Shown: piece after piece, positions 27,801-39,800 of the stretch
How positions within the stretch are numbered: the stretch's first letter is position 1
Layout: every line of letters starts with the position of its first letter
From: Candidula unifasciata
Lineage: Eukaryota; Mollusca; Gastropoda; Stylommatophora; Geomitridae
Direction of reading: 5' to 3'
NCBI GenBank assembly: GCA_905116865.2
Contig: CAJHNH020006013.1
Coordinates: 216,001-280,000, forward strand
DNA length: 64,000 bases
Made by a program: the position numbers and the translations under genes
The notes under the pieces: generated by a model
Seen by the model: the letters and a program-made list of their open reading frames with translations, nothing else
The model's database searches: none
What the model was told of the DNA's origin: nothing

Positions 27801-30800
27801 TGGCCAGCATGATGATGTTGACCACATCATCCATCAAATTTTGCTTGATCTGTAAGAATATACCCATCAAATTTTGCTTGATCTGTAAGAATATACCCAT
27901 CAAATTTTGCTTGATCTGTAAGAATATACCCATCAAATTTTGCTTGATCTGTAAGAATATACTCATCACATTTTAATTGATGTGGAAAAAATATACTGAT
28001 CAAATTGGGCTTTATCTATAAAAGTATATCACCATACGACATGTCAGTGGCCTAGAAAAGGTCTTTAAATTTTTTTTTTTAGATTAAAAAAAAATATAGG
28101 TAAAATCAAATTATGTAAATTTCTCACTTTTAATTTACAGGAAAAGAAACTTGAAGAGAGAAGGAAGAAGTTGGCTGCTGACAAGGAAAAACTGGAGCAA
28201 GACAGTGATGTAAGTCTAGCGAGTGACCGATTTTTGAACATGAATATGCCCAAAATGCTATGTGGGTTACTGCGCCCCATTTAGTTGGAGGGGATAGATC
28301 CACCGTCCTTTAACAAGACAGTGATATAAGTCTAGTAGATAACTGAATGTAAAATATGAATTTATCCAGTATCCTGTGTGGGGTTGGGAAAAGGGAGGGG
28401 GGGGGGGGGGGAAGAGAATAGACCCACTGCTCCTTAAAAAAAAACTTGTGGTAAAAGGCACCTAATTAAGGTTTTGCTGAAATAGGTTATATTGAGGCCA
28501 ATGTCGCAGACATCACAGCTGCCTGTAGATGACAGCAGTACTTTTTCACCCTGAGAGGCCACAAAACCAACACTTCTGGTTAGGACCATTTCCCCATAAA
28601 AGCTGCTTTCCGGACTTGCTATAGGAACATGCTTACGAGATGTCAAGTGAATAGAATTTACTGCATTTGCATCATATATGCCGATCGCCCCATAAATGTT
28701 TTTTTTTTAAAGCAGAAGAAGAAAGTGCATGAATAGATTTTAAAAAAAAATGTTGAATTCTGAATTAAGAATAAACATCACAGCACTCGGGACACCCCCG
28801 TAAGCGCTCCATCCCTATCTTCAGCAGCAAACGAAAAGTTAAAAAAAACATATCATAAGCCACTGGTACACAAGAAAAAAAAAACCCAAAGTATACATTT
28901 TGAAAACATGGATATTTTCTGAGGCAACATACTGAAGTGAGTTATAAACCAGTGCATGGTCATTAAAAGAAAATAAATTAGGGCTTTTGAGTTTAAATGT
29001 TACAGAAACTTTCTTGAAATATCATGGATCAAAAAGGACAATTTACCACAAGTTGCTACACAAGTTTACATGTTTAATTCAAGTTCTGAACATTGAGAGT
29101 CCAGAATCCATAACACATACTAAGATTGTGCCTTTTTTGGGTTACTCAAAAGCGAAAACCAAGTCCCCAGGTCAGTTGCAAGAAAAACTTCAATCACCTG
29201 TGACAGTCTCTTGCCAGTAGGTTTATGCAGACAGCAGAAATTGATTTTGGAAGAAGTAGGACCCCATGCTATTTTTTTTAAAAACCATATCATATGCTGA
29301 TGGACTACAGGTTTAAGACATGGAACACAGGTCAAAAACATGGAACACAAGTTAAAAAACATGGAACACAAGTTAAAAAACATGAAACACAAGTTAAAAA
29401 CGTGGAACACAAGTTAAAAAATATGGAACACAAGTTAAAGACATGGAACACAAGTTAAAGACATGGAACACAAGTTAAAGACATGGAACACAAGTTAAAG
29501 ACATGGAACACAAGGTATAGACATGGAACACAAGTTAAATGAATTCAGAAACAAATTTATGAGAAAACTGAACATTAAAAGGGATGAATTGAAGAAAGAG
29601 AAGAAATCAGATTTGTTTTAAATTTGTGGACAACTGCCAGTATCAACAGTTATGATTAAGAAAATGATGAATTATTGGTCACATTCTGAAAAGAAATGGA
29701 CAAAGAATCACAAAGCAGCTACTGAAATTAAAAAATAATAAGCAAAGACATCCAAGAGAAATTAATTGATGAATTGATGAAAAAGGCCAGAGGTATTAGA
29801 CTGAATTCCATATAAGATATCGCAAAGTTTGCACAGAATCCGATAGAATGGAGGAATCAGCTTTGAGCTACTATGACATGTAAACATAAAAGCTGATGAT
29901 GATGAGGATGTATGTTCACAATACAGCTGATTATTTTATTGTGCCATTGTCTGGTTAACGAAATCATGAAACCAGACGAATGCTAGGAATAAGGCCGTCT
30001 TACAAGTCATCAAAGAACAACAAATTAAATGGTCTGGACACCTAACAAGAATGCCCTGGTACTATCCACCACAGCGAGCCACACTAAAATGTTACAACGG
30101 GTATAGAGCGATTGGAAGACCTCGGAATAGAGTGATTACATTAAGAACAGCCTTACAAAAATGAACATCAGTCTTAATAATGCTCTTGACAGAGCTCATC
30201 AACGAATGTTACGTCTCCACCCGACACTTCGATGAGGTACAAGGTGGAAGAGAAGAAGAAGAAAAATTGTCTGGTTTTCATTTTTTAGCATTTGTTAACT
30301 TTTATTCACTCAAATTTTTTATTCAGGAAGTGCTGGCTTCAAAGGTGTCATCCCTGAATGTTGCCGAATTACAGAGAATGCAAGAAGAAAAGAAGCAGTT
30401 ACTACAAGAACTGAGAGAGGAACAAAGTCAGCTTGAAAAGGTCAGACAGGAACGGAAAGCTCTCGAAGGAGATGTAATAAGGCTCAAGATGGCAAGAGAG
30501 CAGCACAGTAAAAAATTATCGTAAGGAATATTTCACTTTTACATCTTTCAGAACATTTCATTTATGATTTATTACCAAGTTTCTAGGCATTAAAGGCGGT
30601 GTCTGTAGCTTGGGCATTGGGTTATTCCAGATACCTGGTTTGATTTTTAGCTGCGGACGATTTGGCAACAGACTGCTTTGCATCAATTTTGGCAGTGGTA
30701 AAGAGAGCCGACTGTGCAGATAACAGTGGCAAACTACTGTAACAAAATTGCCTAGTAAAAGCACAAAATGACAACTGCTGGGGTTGGTTCAGCAAAAGGA

Positions 30801-33800
30801 TAAACAACTAACTTTCCCCCCCACTCCTTTGGCATATTGGGCAGGATGGTATACCTGTATTTAAAATGAATTTGTTAGGTATGTTAAACATGAAACAGTA
30901 TTGCATGAAAAAAATCACAAGTTTTATGAAATGTCACGGGACAGCTATGAATAGGTAAACAGAGGCAAAGGCCTAAAGAGGGAATGATCCTGAGTGGCAG
31001 AAACAGGACATCATTTACCAAACAACCAGGCTGTGTGTCTAATGGATAGAAACACCAGAAAAAATGCAAGAGTACATTGAGCTAATTATCACTCTGGCCA
31101 GGTATTGCAGGGAATGGAGCCAAACAGCTGCTGATGCTGAAATAAGGGCTCTCATTCAATGATTTGGGGGTTAAGGTCTGGAGGAGATATACAGGAGGTG
31201 AATGGGAAGACAGTAAAAGAAGAAAGTCGGGCATACAGTTCAGCTACTTCTAATATGATCATGGATATAGCAGCCGTCACAGGGGCTAACTAGACAACTA
31301 GAATAGGTGGACAGCATACAAAAGTCCCTGTCAAGAAACTATTTTGCTTTTACACACCAAGATATGCTGGAGTGAAAGGAAATGAAAGAGCCAACAGTAC
31401 TTGGTCGAGGAAGAAGTATGGACAGGGCAGACATACTGAATGCACTGAATTCCAGAGATGTTGAGACAAAGGAGTCGGAGATGATGAACCACCTGTTGGA
31501 GATGGGTATTAAACAAGGAAAAGCTTATAGAAACCTATTGCAAAGCAAAGAAGGAAGATAGGCCAGTCAACTCCTACTGGGTACGGTTCACATGAGACAC
31601 TGAGACGACTGTTGCATCTGAGGACAGAGCACTAATGGGCCATAATAATGTGCTAGGATGTCACTACAGGCAAATAGGAAGTGATTAAGACCAATCAGCA
31701 TCTAAAATAGCAATGATCAATGAAGTAATGATCAACAAAGTAATGATTAATGAAGTAATGATCAACGAAATAATGATCAATGAAGTAATGATCAACAAAG
31801 TAATGATCAATGAAGTAATGATCAATAATTGTAAGTACAAAGATGACTGATCAGTTGCCGTTTGAGCCTGGAATGTTCTTAAGCATGCAAACAAATGGAA
31901 ATGACAGCAGAGGTGGGATTTGCCACACGGTTCTGTCTAGACTGTCTCTGTGTCTCTGTGCCTGTGAAACCTCAACTGGCTGGCATGTTGATGAACCATG
32001 CTTGATGACTGTACACCATTCAGATCAACCTGATTATGTCAGTATAGGATTACATTTACTACGGTATGTTAGTATGCTCTAGGAAGCTGCTGAACATCAA
32101 GAAAAGATCTTTGAAATTGTCCTTTCAGAGCTGGTCTAGCTAACATCTACAGTCTTTCAGTCAGTCAGGAGCATGTCCTTTGCAGAAGCTTGCTCCCATA
32201 ACAACCCTCCGGAAAACTTCTCGATCACAAACAAGATGTCCCGCGTCCGATAAACCCATCTGGAGATCATCCGCCACATACTGCACCCATCTTCTCTTTG
32301 GCCTTCCTCTTCCTCTCTTCCCAGGCATATACTCCTTCATTATTGTTCTGTTCAAACTTTTGTGACGTTTCAAGTTACATCTACACAGTTCTGAAATAAT
32401 CCTAACCCCATTGGTTAAATTATGTAATCAGATTAACAGCTCACACTAATAATACTGTTTTTAATTTTTTTTAAATAATTATTTTGTTATTACTTGTTTT
32501 TTTTTAAATCAGCGAGATGAGAGAAAGAGTGGAGAAGAAGATCACAGAATTTGAAGGACTGCAGCAACGGTTTATTCAGGAAGTTGAGAAGCAAAGCTCT
32601 GAAGCTTTAAGAGCAGATCCCTCTAGAGTAAATGCATCTGCAGCACCATCTTCTACTATGCTTACTTTAGGTGATCTTCAGATCAATGCCTTCTCCAGTC
32701 CTACTCACCTACCGGGATTTGCAAGTGATGATGATGATGGTGGAGACAATTATTTGGCAGGTATGTTGTGTGAAGGGGTAGTAATGAAAGCTAGTTAGTT
32801 AGTTGAGTATCCTTTACAGGACATTGCAGAACCAAACCCAGCATTTTTTGGCTGCTGTGGTTTTTCTAGGCAAACTTACGTCCAGTAGTTTGCCATTGCT
32901 TTCTGATCGGTCAGCTTCTCGATACCACTGTCAAAACTAAAGCAAGGCCTGCAGCTGGGATTGAAACCTGACACACCGGCATTACGAAGCACATTTGCAT
33001 CGCTAAGCAATAATGAAAGTAAGTGGATGAAGTCGACAAATACATATTGGTCTACTTTTGAAACTAACAGTCATGAATGATAGAATGATGGAATGATAGT
33101 TACGACAAGAAAGCCGTCCAGCATGTGCCTTTAAAAAAAAAAGTTACCTTGTTGTTTTGGGGTTTCCCTTTCTTCCTCATTCACCCTCAGAAGAACAGTT
33201 TGGACATTGTGTTGTGCAGCTAGGCTGTGATATCGACACCTTTCGTCCCCACACATTTAACTTCAGTATTCAATCTTTTTTTTTCTACTTAAGTGTGTAG
33301 AGTCAAAATTTTGCATTCGTCTCGTTTATTAATCAGAGAAATTATTATGAATGAAAGCTGACTATTCAGCTGGTCACGCGCAAGCCAGATTCAGTCCATG
33401 TGGGCCTAGCAAGTGGACTGCGGATCATTGCAAATTGTATTATTGATCTTTCTACGCTGGGGCTATTTAAGTTGTGGCGTGCGAACTAAATTCAGCCCAC
33501 AGTTACCTAGCAAGTGGACTGCGGATCATTGCAAATTGTATTATTATTGATCTTTCTACGCTGGGGCTATTTAAGTTGTGGCGTGCGAACCAAATTCAGC
33601 CCACAGTTACCTAGCAAGTGGACTGTGGATCATTGCAAATTGTATTGTATTATTGATCTTTCTACGCTGGGGCTCGGGCCACTGACCCGTGATGATCCCA
33701 GTTTTGAAACTGTTGGCCCCTGAGTAAACCTTATTGAATAGTCCTGGCTTAAATATACCTTGAAAGGCACAAAAAAATTTAGTTGTAAAAAATGTGCTAA

Positions 33801-36800
33801 CAATAAAAAAAAACGAAGAAATATATTTTCCCTTGGCCCTGGGGTACCGAATTGAATGCTGAATTTTCTTCGCTGTGGTTAGAAATAAGTTTTGTGTGTG
33901 TTTGCGCATATTAGGAAGAAGGGAACAAATGTGTTATATAAATTGATATTATAATAAAGCTTGTTTTAAAAATATTTATTAACTAATAGGTATTTATGTA
34001 TGTTTGCAAAAGGTAACAAGGCTGCATCAAAGACTTTGCTTGGGGTAAGTTTGTTTATGGAGTAAGCGAACACCTCATCGAAGTTTGCAAAAGTTTATAC
34101 AGGGATTGTAGAAGTGTAGTTAGAATAAATCAGGGAACATCTCATCCTTTCACAGTGACATCTGGAGTAAGACAGGGGTGTGTCTTATCACCACTGCTGT
34201 TTATCACCTACATCGACAGTATATGCAAGAATGCCAAGCCCATGAATGAAGATCTTAGTAAGATCAACGAATTACTCTTTGCAGATGACCAGGCCTTGAT
34301 AGCAGATGCAGCCGTGAAATTGCAACAACATCTAACATCCATGAATGAAGAATGTAAAACAAATAATATGAGAATCAACACTGAAAAGACAGAAGTAATG
34401 TCAATAGGAAAAAAGAAGACAGATCTTATCATAGCAATAGAATACAAAGGCATTAAACAGGCATCTGAGTTTAAATATCTGGGAACTACATTTACCGAAG
34501 ATGGGAAATTGGATAAAGAAATTGACATTAGATGCAGTAAAGCAAACCAAGTATTGGGACAGCTAGCCTCCCTCTTACAGCATAAGACAATCCCAATCAG
34601 CACAAAGAGACATCTTATTCAAAGCATATTTATTCCAACTCTGTGCTACCAGTGCCAGACATGGTCACTCACAACAAACCATAAAATAAAATTAGTAACC
34701 ACGGAAATGAGATGTCTGAGAAGGGCTGTAGGAGTGACCATAAGAGATAAGATCAGGAATGAGATCATAAGAGAACAAGTCGGCACAGAACCAATTCTGG
34801 ATTACACACTAAGACAGCAAGTGAAATGGTTTGCCCACTTAGAGAGAATGCCTTGTGACACCATACCATACAAAGCATACATGGAAAGAGAAGAAGGACG
34901 TAGAGCACTGGGTAGACCAAGAACAAGATGGAAGGATAACATCAGAGAAACTCTACAACAGCACGATGTGCCTATGGTCGAGGCAGCCAGAAAAGCTAGA
35001 AACAGAACCTTATATCTCCCTCGACACCCACAGCGGTAAAAGAGGAAGTGAAGAAGAAGAAGAAGAAGAAGAAGAAGTTTGTTTATAGGAAAATGTCTTT
35101 CATTGTTCTTATGCTCTTATGTCATTCATTGGTCAAACTTTATCTGCCTGCCTGTAGCCAAGTTGAAGCCAAATAATTTCATAAAGTCATCGTCGCAGTT
35201 TCTTCTTAATTTAAACAGTCTCGAGGTGATATAGACGAAGGATACAGTATTGAATGTTTGGATGTTTACAAAATAAGAAAACTGATAGTATACTCCCACC
35301 TGATAATGAGGGAGTGGATCAGACATTCAACCCTCTGGGACAAGGTCAAACAACTTGGAGGACTTGTCTACACTATGCAAATTCAAAAATTTCTTTGGCA
35401 GTTAGAAGTTTGAAGTAGCAGACTGAATAAACTACTCTCTCGGTAAAATTTCTAAATGAGATAAGCTACCAACAAAACAGGGAAGAGTAATTTTAGCATA
35501 GTTAGTTAGTTAGTTAGTTAATTGATCAGTCGTCCTAGCTGCACACCGGACAAGTCCATTAGCACTGTGATCCCATCTTCAGTATCTCCATCAGTGTGCA
35601 GCGACTAACGACAGCAGTTCTGTGTTGGTTTACTATTATTCTTTGGCTACCTGTATAGTGTTCATGTCTGGCAACACCTCTTTAAATGAAGCTCTTGTAG
35701 TCTTGTCAAGGTTGCTGATTCACCCTCCTGTCCTGAATCATCTACTCATCCTGCCTCCTTGAGAGCATGGAAAACGTCAGCTTGGCCCATTGTTTTTCTT
35801 GTGCCTAATTGATTCCTGTCAGGTGAGATTTCATCAGAGACTCCAACCTTTGTCTTTGAGCCCATCCTGTCTTTGTTTTCGTGAGCATGTTCATAGAATC
35901 AGTGAGAAAGCATGGACAGAAAGAATAAGTGTCTATAGCCAGTCATTGCCTTTGTTACTTCATCACTTCCACAATAAGACTATTTGTAGTTCTTCTTTTG
36001 CTCAGTTAAAGTATGACCCACTGTCATTTGTAATTCAGTTACCCAATCCAAATGTGCAAGTGGCGGATCCGTCAGTCTTACATTTTGTTTACATGATGCT
36101 GCAAAGTTGATTGTGCCCTGTTTTAAAGCGTAGAATAATGACATTTTCTGGTTTGTCCATAATATGGTAATTGTCCTATGCTGGTTTTGGTGGCTTTCTG
36201 ATTGTATTTGTAGTCAAGGCAAAAGCACCAGCATTTTCCTTCAAGTAGTTTAAGCATGTGTGTTTCTAGCTTACACATGTTTGGAACCTCGCAGATGCTA
36301 CAGAATTCATGTATTGTGTGAGATCAATAGTAAAAAAATGTGAGCATTTGTTCCCCAATGTTGGTTCTGTGACCCATTGGGGGGGGGGGGGGGAATCTAC
36401 TGTCCCCTAACAAGCTTGCCCTTAAAGTCGACCAGTTAGAGATTTTTCCTTCAGTGTCTGAATGCATTTACCTGAGCAGCGAGGAACCAACAGTCTGCAT
36501 ACAAATAAGCCAGATCTGTAAAATGGAGTGCACACAGAACTCGAGTTCTAAAACAATGATAAAGTCCAGAAGTAGATAAGCAATGAGAACTCTTTGCCAG
36601 AGTTTACAGGCGCTGAACGCCAGGAAGAAAAAAATAAAGGTAAAGAAGCATTTATGGATCAAATCTTTATGCAATTAACGTTATCCTTTACAAACCAAAA
36701 ATGTGTCTGGTTACATAAATCAGTGTAGGTTAGGTATTCTCAATACCCATGTTTAGCGATCTAAACTCCAGTTGCATATAAGCATAGTTCTTTATAGTAA

Positions 36801-39800
36801 TGTCCGAGAAAGGATAGTAGTATGCGTGTATTAAAGCCTTCAGTGGCTAGTAAATGGGGAAAAAGAGGACAATTTGTTTTTGCCTTCAGAAAAGAGTACG
36901 GTAATATTGGCTGCATTGGATCGTCAGCATTTTTCTGTTTCTCATTATGTAAAGTCCTAACATCCTATTTTGTATAGGTGCTGTCTTTCCATTTGATCTG
37001 TTGCCAGATTCTTGCAGGTCAGCCTGCCAGTTTCCCTCTTTGAAATAGTTTTAAACAGGCTGGGTGGCTTAGAAGTTAGTGAGCATGTTTCACAGTCCTT
37101 GACAACTGCCCTTTCAGTGAGAACACAGAAGAAGAAGAACTGAACCCTCGTGACTTTTAAGAGTTAAGAAACGTATGCTCTTATATAATGTAATGTATTA
37201 CAATGGTACCTGTGTTGCACAGCCAACTGTGTCCTGGCAAGATGTCCTAGCAGCTGATGATGATTGGCTGGAACCTAGCATCCCTGGTACAGAAAGAAGG
37301 TTTGTATGCAAATGTCTGTATTTGTCTGTTAGATTTGAATACACTTGTTTTGTTTCTTATTCTTGTCCAGTTTGGGGGTGCTAGAATAGACCCACTGCCC
37401 CATAACTAGCATGTTGTAAAAGGCGACTAATTAGGGATCTTTTTCTTCAAAGCCGGAGTGCATCTGGCTGAGAGGCGAGAAACCAGTTGTCTGAAACATG
37501 TACATTGATGAATGAGATAGGAAAGGTTCCTTCAGACAGATTTTGAGCAGACACCATAGGACATTACATTTTTGAGTGTAAAACAGTTGCGCACACAAAA
37601 CTCAAATGCTGGAACAAGACCAAAGTCCAGAAATGGACGAACAAATAGAACTTTCTGCCAAAGTTTCATGCTGATGAATACACATAAGAAGAAGAAGAAG
37701 AAGAAAAAGAAGAAGAAGAAGAAGAAGCAGCAGCAGCAGCAGCAGAAGAAGAAGAAGAAAAAGAAGAATTGACCTCTTGTCACAGAAAAACTGTGTTAAA
37801 GCAACACAAAAAATATTTACTGACAACCTTATCTAAGGGACCACATAAAGTTGAGTCACATAGTTAGGCACTATTTTTGAAATGCATGATAAATGAAGAC
37901 TGCCAGAATTGCACCAAGATGACTTTGGCATAGTGCCAACAGTATGTTCTGGGAAGTAAAGAAGAACAAGAGATGGAGTCGGATATTTTACTAATAAACC
38001 ATGAGTTTGTTTAAAACCTATTACAAATGAGTCATTGACTTGACAGGGGCATGAAGGAGCACCTGAAGAGTGAAGTTGAGACCATTGCTAGAGCCAAGGC
38101 TTTTCTGCGCAAGCAAAGAAGGGCACTGAAACAGAGGCAGTCAACTCTGGCTGCTGCTAAAGAAGAATTTCTGAAGGACAAGAGAAAACTGCAGCAAGGA
38201 GTAAGTATTTAATGTGTTTATGCAGACTGTATTAAGTTATACTCCATTAATCAAGTTACCCACCGTCATCAGTGTATGCTTTATCATTGTACACGCCTTG
38301 ATTATTGTAGACACTGATTATTGTACACAGTGTCATTATTGTCACTTTATCATAGTGTACATCATTATTACACACTATAATTATTTTACACACCATCATT
38401 ATTGTACACACACACCATCAGTTATTGTACACACCATTATTATTGTACACATCATCATAGTGCAGATCATTATTATATACACTATAATTATTGTACACAC
38501 TATCATTTGTGTACACACTCAGTATTGTTCGCATCATCACAGTGCACCTCATTATTATAAACACTGTCATGATTATACACACTATCTTTGTTGTACACAC
38601 TATCACTGTTGTTGACATCATCTTCGTACACACTATCATTCTTGTACACACTGTCATTATGATACACACCATCAACATCATTATCATAATACACACAATA
38701 ATTATGGTACACATGTCCGTTATTGTACTCTTGCTCTATTAGGCGATGAAAAGCAGAAGGAGATAAAGATGAACAGGAAAAGAAAGATGAAGGCATTACC
38801 ACCTTTATGCCCAGCAGGAACATACCGCTTTTTGATAGATGTATTTAGAAAAAAACATATACAGGCACACAGCACTGCACACACACATGGATTTAATGGG
38901 CAAATTGCTGAGAATCTTCCAAAGGCATTATAATGAATAAAAAGTTAAAAGGTGAAATACTCTTTTCATGCCAGTGGCGTATTGGTCATGTGATGCTAGA
39001 TGCTAGACTTATATTTTGGTAGACCAGTCGGCACTCATGGGGTGATGTGGTAACCATCATGCCGACCACCTTAACTTCCCCACCTTAACTTCCTAGAACA
39101 TTTCCCGGTACTGATTTTAGGTCAGGTTAGCCTGGGAGCCAAGGTCATATTTTGGAAATAATCTAGCTTGATGCTGATTCAAGTTAGGTTTGTTTGCAAC
39201 ATGCATAATACTTTCCTGCTGATATTAGCGTTATAACTTTCTGTCTGTGTTGTAGAATATCTCAGACAGGGGCGCCAGACTTCTGGATGAGGTCAGACAG
39301 TCCCTGGAGACAGAGAAGTACCAGATTGATGCTCTCCAGACACAGGTCAACTCTGGGTCAGTGCTGCTGAAGCAGAAGGAGGAAAAACTGCAGCAGCTGG
39401 AAGATTTAGCCAAGGAGGTAGATTGGCTTCTGAAACTAGTAGGTTGTTTTATTGCTGAGAGAGAAAGAAGGAGGTTAGGCAGTGAATACATTTTATTTTT
39501 AAAAGAAAACAATTTAGGCACACAGGCCTGTCTTGCATTCAACCCTTTTAGACTCCCATATTTCACAGCAATAGAATTTTATCTATAAAGCTTGTTTTGT
39601 TTATAGCAAAATACATAATCATCATCATCCTGTAACATTGTGTGTTGTTGGGTCACCAGCTTCTGTTGACTGTCTTGATAGCTCTCTCCACCTTTGGCAG
39701 TTAGTTGTGATGTACTTCATGATTTTATGCCAAGGCCTGTCCAGACAGTCGGGTTCTGTAACCAGGTCTTTCTTGGTCTGCCTATTCTCCTCTTTCCCTC

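Noticed and set aside
35790..36110. Open frame of 106 codons
   Set aside because: No known domain, no splice or start support, and it lies in an intron of CEP164.
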